A stretch of DNA of 60,362 bases from Chloroflexota bacterium (GTDB lineage: Bacteria; Chloroflexota; Anaerolineae; Aggregatilineales; Phototrophicaceae). The stretch is taken from the NCBI GenBank assembly GCA_009840575.1, contig VXNO01000066.1, positions 1 through 60,362 on the forward strand, written 5' to 3'. A model generated the notes under the pieces. That model did not search any database, was not told the DNA's origin, and saw only the letters and a list, made by a program, of their open reading frames with translations. A program made the position numbers and the translations under genes. Positions 25,782 to 34,071 of this stretch are shown here, in pieces; within the stretch, counting starts at the first letter, position 1, and each line of letters starts with the position of its first letter.

Positions 25782-27227
25782 ATGGCAAGACTAACCTTGA
25801 AATTCGGTGGCACGTCGGTCGGGTCGCCAGCGGCAATCGACCAGGTGGCGCAGATAATCTGCGAGCAGCGACGTCAGGGACACTTGCTGGCGGTGGTTGT
25901 CTCGGCGATGTCGGGCGTTACCGACCAGCTTCTCCAGGCGGCGGCTGCGGCAGCGGCGGGCGACCAGCCTGCCTATCAAGGCATCAATGCTGAGCTGCTA
26001 GCCCGCCACGAAGCTGTCATCAACCAGCTTGTTGCTAGTCCCGCGGCGCGTGAAGAAGCGCTGGAACCCTTGCGCGACTTGTTGCGGCAGCAGTTGGAAT
26101 TGTGCGATGCGGTGCGCATCCTGGGAGAAGCCAGCCCGCGCATCACGGACGCGATTGTGTCCTTTGGCGAGCGGCTGAGCAGCCGGGTGATTGCGGCGGC
26201 GTTGCGCGAACGCGGGGTCGATGCGCTGCAAGTCGATTCGCATACTTGCATCGTAACCGACAACAACTTCCAGCAGGCTGAGCCGCTGTGGGCAGAGACG
26301 GAGGCGCGCCTCCGCCGCCAGTTGCTGCCCGCCTACGAAGCCGGGCGCGCGCTCATCATCACAGGCTTCATCGGCGCGACGCCCGATGGCACCGTGACGA
26401 CGCTGGGGCGCGGCGGCAGCGACTTTAGCGCGTCTATCTTCGCTGCCTGCCTGGATAGCGACGAGCTGCATATCTACACCGATGTCGAAGGCGTGATGAC
26501 CACCGACCCGCGCCTTGACCCCCGCGCGCGTGTGCTGCCCTATGTTTCTTACCGAGAAATCGGCGAACTGGCATTTTATGGCGCGAAAGTGCTGCACCCC
26601 AAGACGGTGCAGCCGATTATCAATCGCGGCATCCCCATGCGCGTGCGCAGCACTTTTCAGCCTGCCCGCCAAGGCACGCTCATCGGCGAGCGCACCCGAC
26701 CCAGCGCCACCATCATCAAAGCTGTAACCAGCATCCGCGATGTGTCTATGCTGACGGTCAGCGGCCGCGGCATGTTGGGCGTGCCGGGCATCGCCGGGCG
26801 CACCTTTATCGCCACCGCCCAAGCCGGCGCCAGTATCCTGATGATCTCGCAATCTTCCTCCGAGCAGAGCTTCTGCTTCACCGTCGTGGACCCGCTGGCG
26901 GAGCGGGTGAAAGCGGCTGTCGAGGCGGAGCTACGGCGCGAGATTCAGCACAAAGCCATCGATAGTGTAGAAACACTGCCCGACATCGTCATCATCACAG
27001 TGGTGGGCAGCGGCATGCGCGGGACGCCGGGCGTGGCTGGCCGCGTATTCTCGCTCTTGGGCGAGCAGGAAATCAATGTGCTGGCAATCGCGCAAGGCTC
27101 GTCCGAATGCAGCATTTCTTTTGTAGTCTCCGAAGCCGACCTGGAAAGAGCGGTTTACGAACTGCACTCGCTGGCTCTGGAAACTGCCGCGATTGATCGC
27201 GCTAACGGGCAGGGCAGTTATTACTAG
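25782..27227 (+). CDS. lysC: aspartate kinase
   Basis: A 481-residue monofunctional aspartokinase, first step of the Lys, Thr and Met pathway. The N-terminal amino-acid kinase domain has KFGGTSVGS, the VSAMSGVTD loop, GFIGATPDG and TLGRGGSDFSA; two ACT domains follow (for example VSMLTVSGRGMLGVPGIAG and IVIITVVGSGMRGTPGVAG) that normally bind Thr or Lys for feedback inhibition. The ATG at 25782 is family-like (MARLTLKFGG); an in-frame TTG at 25749 overlaps the terminator. It is preceded by a Thr/Met leader peptide and attenuator, so expression is probably coupled to amino-acid supply. Ends overlapping a convergent hydrolase gene by four bases. Confidence 0.95.
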   Translation: MARLTLKFGGTSVGSPAAIDQVAQIICEQRRQGHLLAVVVSAMSGVTDQLLQAAAAAAAGDQPAYQGINAELLARHEAVINQLVASPAAREEALEPLRDLLRQQLELCDAVRILGEASPRITDAIVSFGERLSSRVIAAALRERGVDALQVDSHTCIVTDNNFQQAEPLWAETEARLRRQLLPAYEAGRALIITGFIGATPDGTVTTLGRGGSDFSASIFAACLDSDELHIYTDVEGVMTTDPRLDPRARVLPYVSYREIGELAFYGAKVLHPKTVQPIINRGIPMRVRSTFQPARQGTLIGERTRPSATIIKAVTSIRDVSMLTVSGRGMLGVPGIAGRTFIATAQAGASILMISQSSSEQSFCFTVVDPLAERVKAAVEAELRREIQHKAIDSVETLPDIVIITVVGSGMRGTPGVAGRVFSLLGEQEINVLAIAQGSSECSISFVVSEADLERAVYELHSLALETAAIDRANGQGSYY

Positions 27228-28114
27228 GCGGGCGCAATCAACTGGCGCAAGATGGCTTCCCAATGCGTGAACAAGATGAGGTGGCCGGCATTGGCTTCCA
27301 GGCGCAGCTTGGCATCGGGGATTAGCTCCGCCATGCGCTTGCCCACAACAGGCGAGGAGTACACATCCGCCTCGCCCCACCAGATATCCACTGGCACACG
27401 CAGCGCTTGCAGATGAAAGCCCCAGGAGCGCGTCAATGCCGCCAGATCATCGGCAATTCCCTCACTGCCCACTTGACGGATTTCTTCCCAGATATCCCGC
27501 CGCAGGTTGAATAATGGCAACTGGCTCAGCGCGTGGCGGTCGACCTGCGCCAGCAGCCCCCCATAATCGCGGATGAATTGCTCGGGGCTGCGCTGCGAAT
27601 CATAGAAGAAAAAGCCGCGCAGCAGCCAGCGAAACAAAGTTTCATTGCCGCGCGCCAACTGCATCAGCCGCCCGTAAACCGGGTGAATGACGCGAAAGCT
27701 CTGCGCTTGGTCCAGCGGCGGCAGGCTGGCGACAACGGCGCAGCGGCTGACATGCTGGGGATAGCGATGCGCAAAAGCGAGGGCATAGGGCGCGCCCGCT
27801 GAATAACCCAGCACGGCGCAGCGCTCCAGCCCCATCGCGCGGAAGAGCGCATCCATGTCGATAGCGCCAGCCAAAATATCGCGACCGGCTTTGCGCGCGG
27901 ACAGCCCATAACCAGGCCGGTCGATGCCGATGAGCCGAATGCCCAGCCGCTTGAGGATGCTGTCATCGGGATGACGCAGGCCGCGCCCCCCAAACAGGTC
28001 ATGGCAGAAGAAGACGGGTGCCCCTTCCGAATCGCCATGTTCCACGAATCCCAACTGCCGCCCATCGCTGAGCTTGGCAGTGCGCGCTGTCGCTACCTGC
28101 GCCAAATGCGGCAT
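27224..28114 (-). CDS. alpha/beta-hydrolase
   Basis: A 296-residue alpha/beta-fold hydrolase. The oxyanion region FFCHDLFGGRG, the IGIDRPGYGLS strand, the nucleophile elbow GYSAGAP (Ser), the late Asp in WWGEADVYSSP and the His in EANAGHLILF form the expected catalytic triad. The cap region (about 140-210) is helical. Substrate unknown; similar proteins are annotated as esterases or haloperoxidase-like. It has no close operon partner. Confidence 0.85.
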   Translation of the reverse strand: MPHLAQVATARTAKLSDGRQLGFVEHGDSEGAPVFFCHDLFGGRGLRHPDDSILKRLGIRLIGIDRPGYGLSARKAGRDILAGAIDMDALFRAMGLERCAVLGYSAGAPYALAFAHRYPQHVSRCAVVASLPPLDQAQSFRVIHPVYGRLMQLARGNETLFRWLLRGFFFYDSQRSPEQFIRDYGGLLAQVDRHALSQLPLFNLRRDIWEEIRQVGSEGIADDLAALTRSWGFHLQALRVPVDIWWGEADVYSSPVVGKRMAELIPDAKLRLEANAGHLILFTHWEAILRQLIAPA

Positions 28115-28278
28115 GTCCTATCCATCCGCCCTTATGCCGCCAGCAGGGTAACTGAACTTGCCCAAGCGCGAAAGTCCAAAGGCAACAGCGCTCAGGGCAA
28201 TCGCATCAAAGTAGTTTTGGCGCAGGGGCACAGAAATTTGGTCTAAGGACGAGGCGGCGACTCGCTTGATTCATGCCC

Positions 28279-28836
28279 CTAGCGGTCATTCTCCAGGACA
28301 CCGACCACCTGGCACCAGGCTGGTTTATCCAGTGGATTGCGCCGCAGCCGCATGCCCAGCTTTTGCATGACCCGCTGGGACGCCAGATTGTCATGCTCGG
28401 TCGTGGCGACCACCCGCCGCAAGCGCAGCTCCCCAAACAGGAAGTCCAGCAGGGACCTGGCGGCTTCGGTCGCATAACCCAGGCAGCGATATTCGGGCAG
28501 CAGTCCCCAAAACAAACCGACCTCCGGGCTGAGCAAATCGTCGCTCGCATCGCCTTTTAGCGCGCCCCAGGGTAGGACTGTTGGCACGATGCCCACCGCG
28601 CCTAAAAACCCGCCGGTGTCGCGGCGCTCGATCGCATAATCCGCATAGGGTGGCTGCCCCAAGCCCGCCAACTCGCGGTAGCTGGCGACCGTCCAGCGCA
28701 ACCAGCGCCGGGTGGCCTCCGCATCGTCATCCAGTTGGAAAACCCGACGGCGGAAGTCGCTGCATGCGGCAAAGTCGCCTTCGTTAAAATGGCGGATGCG
28801 CAGGCGCTGGCTGGTCAGCTCGAGGCGGTCGATCAT
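28279..28836 (-). CDS. GNAT acetyltransferase, RimJ/RimL-like
   Basis: A 185-residue acetyltransferase of the RimJ/RimL group. It opens RLELTSQRLRIRHFNEGDF, has GLFWGLLPEYRCLGYATEAARSLLDF (motif A) and VVATTEHDNLASQRVMQKLGM (motif B), all standard for this subfamily, which acetylates N-termini of ribosomal proteins or antibiotics. The target here is unknown. It starts 12 bases after the SDR gene stop on the same strand, so the two are co-transcribed. Confidence 0.87.
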   Translation of the reverse strand: MIDRLELTSQRLRIRHFNEGDFAACSDFRRRVFQLDDDAEATRRWLRWTVASYRELAGLGQPPYADYAIERRDTGGFLGAVGIVPTVLPWGALKGDASDDLLSPEVGLFWGLLPEYRCLGYATEAARSLLDFLFGELRLRRVVATTEHDNLASQRVMQKLGMRLRRNPLDKPAWCQVVGVLENDR

Positions 28837-28848
28837 TTTGCGCGCCGC

Positions 28849-29607
28849 TCAACTGCGCAGGTAGGATGCGCCGTTGACATCGATGATGGTGCCGGTGCTG
28901 AATTCCGCGCCAGCCGATGCCAGGAAGAGCGCGGCATAAGCGACTTCTTGCGGTTTGGCGACGCGACCCAGCGGCGACTGCGCGCGGATTTCATCGCCAT
29001 CGGCAGCGGCCAATCGCTCGGCAGCCATGTCGGTTTCCACAAAGCCGGGCGCGACTGTGCCGACGAAGATATTGTGTGGCGCAAGCAGCTTCGCCAGAGA
29101 CTGTCCCAGGCTGTTAAGTGCTGCTTTGCTGGCACCATAAGCCGGCGCGGTGGGCTCGCCACGGAATGCGCCCCGCGATGAGATATTGACGATGCGCCCG
29201 CCGCCTTGTTGGATCATGTGCTGCGCGGCGCAGTGCATGGCCTTGGCTGCCCCCAACAGGTTGACCCCCAAAATGCGCGCGAAATGAGCCCGCCATTCTT
29301 CATAGCTGCATTCGCTCAGCAGGCATTCTTCGTGGATGCCGGCGTTGTTGACCAGGATGTCCAGCCGCCCCAGGCGCGCGGCAGCTTCATCGATCATGCG
29401 CTGCACCTGGGCGCTGTCGGACAAGTCGGCGGACAAGGCGAAGTGCCCATCACCAGCTAGTTGGTCGAGCGTCGCCTGCGCAGCTTTCACATTGCTGTTG
29501 TAGTGGACAGCCACTTTCGCCCCGCGCGCGGCAAACCCTTCGGCGATTGCGCGCCCGATGCCGCGGGAGCCGCCCGTGACCAAAACTGTCTGTCCATCAA
29601 ATCGCAT
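28849..29607 (-). CDS. SDR-family oxidoreductase, FabG-like
   Basis: A 252-residue classical short-chain dehydrogenase. TGGSRGIGRAIAEGFAARG binds NADP(H), NNAGIHEE, NISSRGAF (Ser) and YGASKAALN (Tyr, Lys) form the active site, and VAPGFVETDMA follows. It resembles 3-oxoacyl-ACP reductases but many SDRs share this look, so the substrate is not fixed. It is the first gene of a pair with a GNAT enzyme. Confidence 0.88.
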   Translation of the reverse strand: MRFDGQTVLVTGGSRGIGRAIAEGFAARGAKVAVHYNSNVKAAQATLDQLAGDGHFALSADLSDSAQVQRMIDEAAARLGRLDILVNNAGIHEECLLSECSYEEWRAHFARILGVNLLGAAKAMHCAAQHMIQQGGGRIVNISSRGAFRGEPTAPAYGASKAALNSLGQSLAKLLAPHNIFVGTVAPGFVETDMAAERLAAADGDEIRAQSPLGRVAKPQEVAYAALFLASAGAEFSTGTIIDVNGASYLRS

Positions 29608-29684
29608 GGCAATTCTCGCTTCTGAGTAAACGCAAGGTAGCCCTTCCTTACAAGCCTATTCGCCACTGAGTACACTGAGGGTTT

Positions 29685-29690
29685 ATTATA
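29685..29690 (-). promoter_or_regulatory. putative -10 box TATAAT for the FabG-like gene
   Basis: A minus-strand TATAAT about 78 bases before the SDR ATG at 29607. No matching -35 was picked. Confidence 0.35.
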
Positions 29691-29740
29691 CCGCCATGCT
29701 GAAAATAGCTACAGGCTTGTGCGATTGCCCTGCCAGGATT

Positions 29741-29760
29741 CTGCGCCTCTGTGGTGAATC
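29741..29760 (+). repeat. CTGTGGTGAAT dispersed motif
   Basis: CTGCGCCTCTGTGGTGAATC lies in the divergent gap between the SDR and the PfkB gene; the same phrase occurs at 40241-40263 and, with variations, at 14516-14537, 41307-41318 (inverse) and 60231-60245 (inverse). Confidence 0.6.
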
Positions 29761-29772
29761 TTCCGCTTGCGC

Positions 29773-29778
29773 TACAAT
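29773..29778 (+). promoter_or_regulatory. putative -10 box TACAAT for the PfkB-family kinase
   Basis: GC-TACAAT, 38 bases before the proposed CTG start at 29816. Confidence 0.45.
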
Positions 29779-29815
29779 CAGGGCTCGGGCTTGTCTTTCT
29801 GAGAGGAGAAGAAAA

Positions 29816-30736
29816 CTGAGCAAACCGTTGAATCCCGCGCCCGACATCATCGGCATCGGCGTCTGCACGGTCGATTATCTGGTCATCGTACCGCGTCTGC
29901 CGCAGCGCAACGAAAATATGCGCGCTCGCCGCTTCGCCCGCGAGCTGGGTGGCCTGGCTTCCATCGCTTTGGTCGCCGCCGCGCGTTTGGGCGCTCGCGC
30001 CAGGCTGATTGCGCGCATCGGCGATGATGAGGCTGGCGCTTATATCCGCGCCGCGCTGCGGAAAGAAGGCATTGATGTATCGCAGCTGCTGGTCGAGGCG
30101 GGCGGTGAATCGCAGGTATCGGTCATCGTCGTGGATGAGCCATCGGGCGACCGCAGCATCATGACTCGCCTGCCAACGAGCCAAAGGCTGGCTGCGGGGG
30201 AGCTGCGGCGTGAAGACTTTGCGGCTGCTCGCGTTCTCTTCGTGGACAATTGCAATGCGGCGACACTGCAAGCGGCGCAATGGGCGCGGGCGGCGGGCGC
30301 GCATGTCCTGCTGGATCCCTCCCAGCCCTATGCCGAGATCGCGCCGCTGCTGGAGCATGTTACTGTGCCTATTGTGCCTGAAGCCTGGGCGCGCGCCTGG
30401 CTGCCCGACCAGCCCCCCAGCGCGGTTGCCGAGCGCCTCTGCCAGCAGGGGGCGGAGATCGCCATCGTAACGCGGGGAGAGCGCGGCGCGGTGGCGAGCT
30501 GGGACGGACAGACGCAAAGTTTCCCCGCCTTTGCGGTGGATGTGGTCGATACGACGGGCGCGGGCGATGCCTATCATGGCGCATTTATGTACGCGCTGCT
30601 GCAAGGCTGGGATGTGCCGCGCATGGCGAGCTTCGCAGCGGCTGTTGGCGCATTGAACTGCCGGGCGCTGGGCGGCCGCAGCGCCTTGCCAAGCCTGGAC
30701 GAGGTCGAGCGCTTCCTGGCGCGGTCTATCGACTGA
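29816..30736 (+). CDS. PfkB-family carbohydrate kinase
   Basis: A sugar kinase of about 306 residues in the ribokinase fold. IGIGVCTVDYLVIVP opens the protein, GGLASIALVAAARLGA and ARLIARIGDDEAG follow, and the C-terminal signature DTTGAGDAYHGAFMYAL contains the catalytic Asp and anion hole. Natural substrates of the family include ribose, fructose and 2-keto-3-deoxygluconate. No ATG or GTG is well placed: a CTG at 29816 is seven bases after AGGAG, while the TTG at 29828 is 19 bases away, so an unusual CTG start is proposed; the TTG is the conservative alternative. Confidence 0.88.
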   Translation: MSKPLNPAPDIIGIGVCTVDYLVIVPRLPQRNENMRARRFARELGGLASIALVAAARLGARARLIARIGDDEAGAYIRAALRKEGIDVSQLLVEAGGESQVSVIVVDEPSGDRSIMTRLPTSQRLAAGELRREDFAAARVLFVDNCNAATLQAAQWARAAGAHVLLDPSQPYAEIAPLLEHVTVPIVPEAWARAWLPDQPPSAVAERLCQQGAEIAIVTRGERGAVASWDGQTQSFPAFAVDVVDTTGAGDAYHGAFMYALLQGWDVPRMASFAAAVGALNCRALGGRSALPSLDEVERFLARSID

Positions 30737-30777
30737 AAATCTTATACCATTCTCACTGCAAGAATAAAAATACTCGC

Positions 30778-30783
30778 TATACT
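30778..30783 (+). promoter_or_regulatory. putative -10 box TATACT for HU
   Basis: TATACT preceded by GC, 35 bases before the HU ATG. Confidence 0.45.
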
Positions 30784-30817
30784 AACGGCTGAATTTGAAT
30801 TTGAAGGAGTGAGAGCG

Positions 30818-31090
30818 ATGAACAAAGCAGGATTGATTGATGCGATCGCCGCAAAGTCGGGCTTGGACAAGAAGCAGTCGGGCGCGGCGCTGGCGGCAAT
30901 GCTCGAGGCGGTCGAAGAAGCGCTGGTCGCTGGTGACCGTGTGCAGTTGATTGGCTTTGGCACCTGGTCGGTCAACGAACGCAGCGCGCGCACGGGGCGA
31001 AATCCTAGCAACAACGAAGTAATTGAGATCCCCGCCAAGAATGTCGTCAAGTTCAAGCCGGGCGCCAGCTTGGCAAAGGCAGTGAATTGA
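30818..31090 (+). CDS. hup: HU-family DNA-binding protein
   Basis: A 90-residue histone-like protein that bends and compacts DNA as a dimer. The start MNKAGLIDAIAAKSGLDKKQ and the GDRVQLIGFGTW strand are classic HU; the beta-arm carries RTGRNPSNNEVIEIPAKN, whose Asn-Pro tip would intercalate into DNA. AAGGAG lies nine bases before the ATG at 30818. A terminator-like hairpin follows at 31156-31184, so it is monocistronic. Confidence 0.95.
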   Translation: MNKAGLIDAIAAKSGLDKKQSGAALAAMLEAVEEALVAGDRVQLIGFGTWSVNERSARTGRNPSNNEVIEIPAKNVVKFKPGASLAKAVN

Positions 31091-31155
31091 GGCTGCCCCA
31101 GCGTTTTCAGGATTGCAACGCAATGTGATCCCGCTGGTAAACGAATACGCCACAT

Positions 31156-31184
31156 CAGCCTGTTGACTATAGGTCGACAGGCTG
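31156..31184 (+). terminator. putative terminator after HU
   Basis: CAGCCTGTTGAC (31156-31167) pairs with GTCGACAGGCTG (31173-31184), twelve pairs including one G-T, loop TATAG. The following sequence TTTGCTTTGC is only moderately T-rich, so termination strength is uncertain. Confidence 0.6.
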
Positions 31185-31228
31185 TTTGCTTTGCTAATCC
31201 TGCTGCAAAGCCGAGGTGGAGCCTCATC

Positions 31229-32221
31229 TTAGACCAGTTTCGGCACAGTTTTCAGCGCATCATCAACGAGGTCATCAGCGCTGATGCCCTCGGCTTGGGC
31301 ATCAAAGTTGAGCAGGATGCGGTGGCGCAGGGCGGCGTGGGCGATTGCCGCGACATCGTCAAAAGCGACATTGCTGCGACCATCCAGCAGCGCGTTGATC
31401 TTCGCGCCGATGATGAGCGCCTGCGCCCCGCGTGGACTGGCTCCATAACGGGCATAGCGCTTGATGAGTGAATCGCCAGCGGCTTGCTCCGGATGCGTGG
31501 CCACCACCAGGCGAGCCACATAGGCGCTGACATGGCTGGCGATGGGCGTGCTTAATGCCAGCTTGCCCATGCCCAGAACCTGCGCGCCATCAGCGACTTT
31601 GCTGGCTTGCGGCAGCTCTGCGCCGGTTGTGCGCTCCAGGATGTCCACGAGTTCTTGCACAGCGGGGAATTGCACATTCACCTTGAATAGGAAGCGGTCC
31701 AGTTGCGCTTCGGGCAAGGGATAGGTGCCTTCCATCTCCAGCGGATTTTGGGTAGCGAGTACAAAAAAGGGCGCATCCAGTTCATAGCGGCGGCCCGCGA
31801 CGGTGACCGTCTTCTCTTGCATGGCTTCGAGCATGGCGGATTGTGTCTTGGGCGTGGCGCGGTTGATTTCATCAGCCAGCACGAGGTTGGCAAAAATGGG
31901 TCCCGACTGAAAGCGAAACTGACGCCGCCCGTCTTCGGTATCTTCCAGGATGTCTGTGCCGACGATATCGGCGGGCATCAGGTCGGGCGTGAACTGGATG
32001 CGCGCAAATTGCAGATCAAGCACATCGCCCAAAGTGCGGATGAGCATGGTCTTACCCAAGCCAGGCACGCCTTCCAGCAGGGCATGTCCGCCAGCCAGGA
32101 CGCAGATTAAGGCGCTTCGCAAAACATCGCGCTGCCCAACGATGACCTTGCCGACCTCCGCCTCGATGCTGCGCGCCAGTTCGCCAAACTGCTCCAGTCC
32201 GATTTCTGCCGCATCACTCAT
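31229..32221 (-). CDS. MoxR-family AAA+ ATPase
   Basis: A 330-residue MoxR ATPase. Walker A LLEGVPGLGKTML, Walker B LVLADEINRATPKTQSAMLEAM, sensor 1 VLATQNPLEMEGTYPLPEAQLDRF and the C-terminal sensor 2 region (SPRGAQALI) are present. MoxR proteins act as chaperones for metal-centre or protein-complex assembly, usually with a DUF58/VWA partner, which is not seen next door here. ATG 32221 is preferred; a -10 box lies 38 bases upstream. Confidence 0.9.
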   Translation of the reverse strand: MSDAAEIGLEQFGELARSIEAEVGKVIVGQRDVLRSALICVLAGGHALLEGVPGLGKTMLIRTLGDVLDLQFARIQFTPDLMPADIVGTDILEDTEDGRRQFRFQSGPIFANLVLADEINRATPKTQSAMLEAMQEKTVTVAGRRYELDAPFFVLATQNPLEMEGTYPLPEAQLDRFLFKVNVQFPAVQELVDILERTTGAELPQASKVADGAQVLGMGKLALSTPIASHVSAYVARLVVATHPEQAAGDSLIKRYARYGASPRGAQALIIGAKINALLDGRSNVAFDDVAAIAHAALRHRILLNFDAQAEGISADDLVDDALKTVPKLV

Positions 32222-32258
32222 GCCGCTCGCCTTGTCCGTGGTCTTGGCAATGCCGCCG

Positions 32259-32264
32259 ATTATA
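32259..32264 (-). promoter_or_regulatory. putative -10 box TATAAT for moxR
   Basis: Minus-strand TATAAT 38 bases before the MoxR ATG. It excludes the longer open frame reaching 32317. Confidence 0.45.
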
Positions 32265-32368
32265 AACCCGCTCGGGGCATTGCTGTAGGGCTGAATATGC
32301 CCCGCGACTCTTTGCAAAGTCCTTTTGCGTTTGGACTTTTAGCGGCTTACTTGCTGCGTCTGTTGCGC

Positions 32369-32374
32369 TATACT
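32369..32374 (+). promoter_or_regulatory. putative -10 box TATACT, implying a leaderless integrase mRNA
   Basis: GC-TATACT ends only seven bases before the ATG at 32382, so a start at the usual distance would coincide with the start codon. No ribosome-binding site is visible between them. Confidence 0.4.
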
Positions 32375-32381
32375 AGGTAGC

Positions 32382-33482
32382 ATGACAGGGTTATCCGCCA
32401 GCCAGCAGGCTGATTTGTCCCAGCGCCAGGCGCGTTTGCTGCGTGAAAACACGGCGGTATTGATGCCGCCCGCGCCGGGCAAAGACCAAAAATCACGACT
32501 GGGCTTCTTCATTAACTGGCTGACGCGGGCTGGGCTGCATTGGTATCAACCCGATCTGCGCGCCTATCGAGATTACCTGCTGCACAAGCGAACGCGCGCC
32601 AACAAACGTAATCAGGTCAAGATTGCCACGCTCTCGCCGCAGACCGCCTTGGCCCACCTCGCCACCATCCGCGGCCGCTATAAAGAACTGGCGCGCAGCA
32701 ACGACATCCGCGACCGCTTGTACGAGCTGGCGAATCCCGACGCCAGCGAATCCGAACAGCGCGCTTTGGTGGATGAATTTTTACTGCGCCTGGCAAATGA
32801 CCTGCATCCGACCGCCGCGCCAATCGCCGTGGTCGAGCTGCAAGACCGCGCCGATAGCGAGCATCTGCGCTTGAAACCCTACCAGGTCAGCACGCTGCTG
32901 GGCGCGCCGGGCATCAGCAACCTGCGTGGCCTGCGCGATACGGCGCTGATGACGCTGATGGTCTGCACGGGCATCCGCGCGGCTGAGGCGGCGGCTGTGC
33001 ATGTTGATGACCTGCGCCAGCGACTGGGTGGCGAATTGGCGCTGCGTGTGCGCGAGGGCAAGGGCGGCAAGCAGCGGCTGATTCCTTATGGTCCGCTGAA
33101 TTGGTGCCTCATGTATGCGGATGCCTGGCAGGCTGCCGCGCAGATTAAGGCGGGAGCCGTCTTCCGCCGGATTCTCAAGGGCAATCGGTCAATCGGCGCG
33201 CGGGGCATCGGTGCCTGGACTGTCAATGACATCATGAACAACTACCCAATCGGGATTGACGGGGCGCTGCGCCTGGTCAAGCCCCACGATCTGCGCCGCA
33301 CCTATGCGCGCAACGCCTACGACTTTGGCATGGATCTGGAGCGCATCCGCCAAAATCTGGGGCATGCCAGCTTGCAGACCACGCAGGCTTACATCGGCGC
33401 GCTGGATGGGCGCGACCGGCACCCGCCCAACATGTTCCAGCCGCCGCATGAACTGGCGCAGTTGATGCCACAGCTTGGCTAA
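32382..33482 (+). CDS. tyrosine-type site-specific recombinase/integrase
   Basis: A 366-residue tyrosine recombinase. The N-terminal core-binding (SAM-like) domain spans about 30-160. The catalytic residues are seen: Arg in CTGIRAAEAAAV, Lys in REGKGGKQRLIPYG, His-x-x-Arg in HDLRRTYARNA, His in LGHASLQTT and the nucleophile Tyr in QAYIGALDG. It resembles XerC/D or phage-type integrases. It lies next to a low-GC restriction-modification pair, so it may mobilise that island. The start is the ATG only seven bases after a -10 box. Confidence 0.9.
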   Translation: MTGLSASQQADLSQRQARLLRENTAVLMPPAPGKDQKSRLGFFINWLTRAGLHWYQPDLRAYRDYLLHKRTRANKRNQVKIATLSPQTALAHLATIRGRYKELARSNDIRDRLYELANPDASESEQRALVDEFLLRLANDLHPTAAPIAVVELQDRADSEHLRLKPYQVSTLLGAPGISNLRGLRDTALMTLMVCTGIRAAEAAAVHVDDLRQRLGGELALRVREGKGGKQRLIPYGPLNWCLMYADAWQAAAQIKAGAVFRRILKGNRSIGARGIGAWTVNDIMNNYPIGIDGALRLVKPHDLRRTYARNAYDFGMDLERIRQNLGHASLQTTQAYIGALDGRDRHPPNMFQPPHELAQLMPQLG

Positions 33483-33492
33483 GCTTTCGCAG

Positions 33493-34071
33493 CTATCCAG
33501 CGTCAAGCCCATAAATCATTACTGGCACATCTATATTGGACACGCCGCGTTGTTCCAAGTCCCAAACGAACTGTTCAAAATAGGACACACCGGTGGACAT
33601 CTCGTCCGCTAGGGCTTTCACTGGAACAATTTCTACCCCAAAGTCAATATGTCCAAGATTGTGGAAGATCGTCATCTTGGCGCAGACGTTATAGACCATG
33701 AAAGCATATTTGCCGAATTGCACTTCAACACCGACTCTATCCTTAATGAAATCCATCTCTCGAAACGCGCCCCGTCGCATCGGCTTGGGAGAATATCCGT
33801 CGCTATAGTAGCTCGTGGGGTAGTCGCATCGCACCTGCAGGCTTGTCCAGCCTCTTTTGGTAAACCCAGCCTTAAACTCCGCATTTAAGGCTCGCGGCGA
33901 AAATAGAACTTTGCCGAGCATCGTGATTTCGTCGCTCACCTTCTTCTTGCAGGCATGCGCATCTACGGAAGAAACAATCGAGTTGATTTCGCCTACAAGG
34001 GAAGGAAAGTTTTCTTCAATGATTCTGCCGCCATTGAAGGCGTATTTCGCGGCAATAATCACCGCTTCCAC
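33493..34071 (-). CDS. type II restriction endonuclease, BglII/BstYI family
   Basis: A 192-residue endonuclease matching the BglII/BstYI family. The active site is visible: Asp in FREMDFIKD followed by Glu and Gln in VGVEVQFGKYAF, the D-x9-E-x-Q arrangement of BglII (Asp84, Glu93, Gln95), then VYNVCAKMTIFHN. The C-terminus carries SYFEQFVWDLEQRGVSNIDVPV. Family members cut within GATC-containing hexamers (AGATCT or RGATCY); this specificity is likely but not shown. It overlaps the methylase gene by 13 bases and has visibly lower GC than the neighbourhood. Confidence 0.9.
   Translation of the reverse strand: MEAVIIAAKYAFNGGRIIEENFPSLVGEINSIVSSVDAHACKKKVSDEITMLGKVLFSPRALNAEFKAGFTKRGWTSLQVRCDYPTSYYSDGYSPKPMRRGAFREMDFIKDRVGVEVQFGKYAFMVYNVCAKMTIFHNLGHIDFGVEIVPVKALADEMSTGVSYFEQFVWDLEQRGVSNIDVPVMIYGLDAG

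Noticed and set aside
25505-25813. 102-residue minus-strand ORF upstream of lysC
   Set aside because: Antisense to the Thr/Met leader and the terminator; no ribosome-binding site and low-complexity translation of the leader and repeat region.
29648-30604. 318-residue minus-strand ORF
   Set aside because: It is a shadow of the PfkB-family kinase, whose own frame has clear family motifs.
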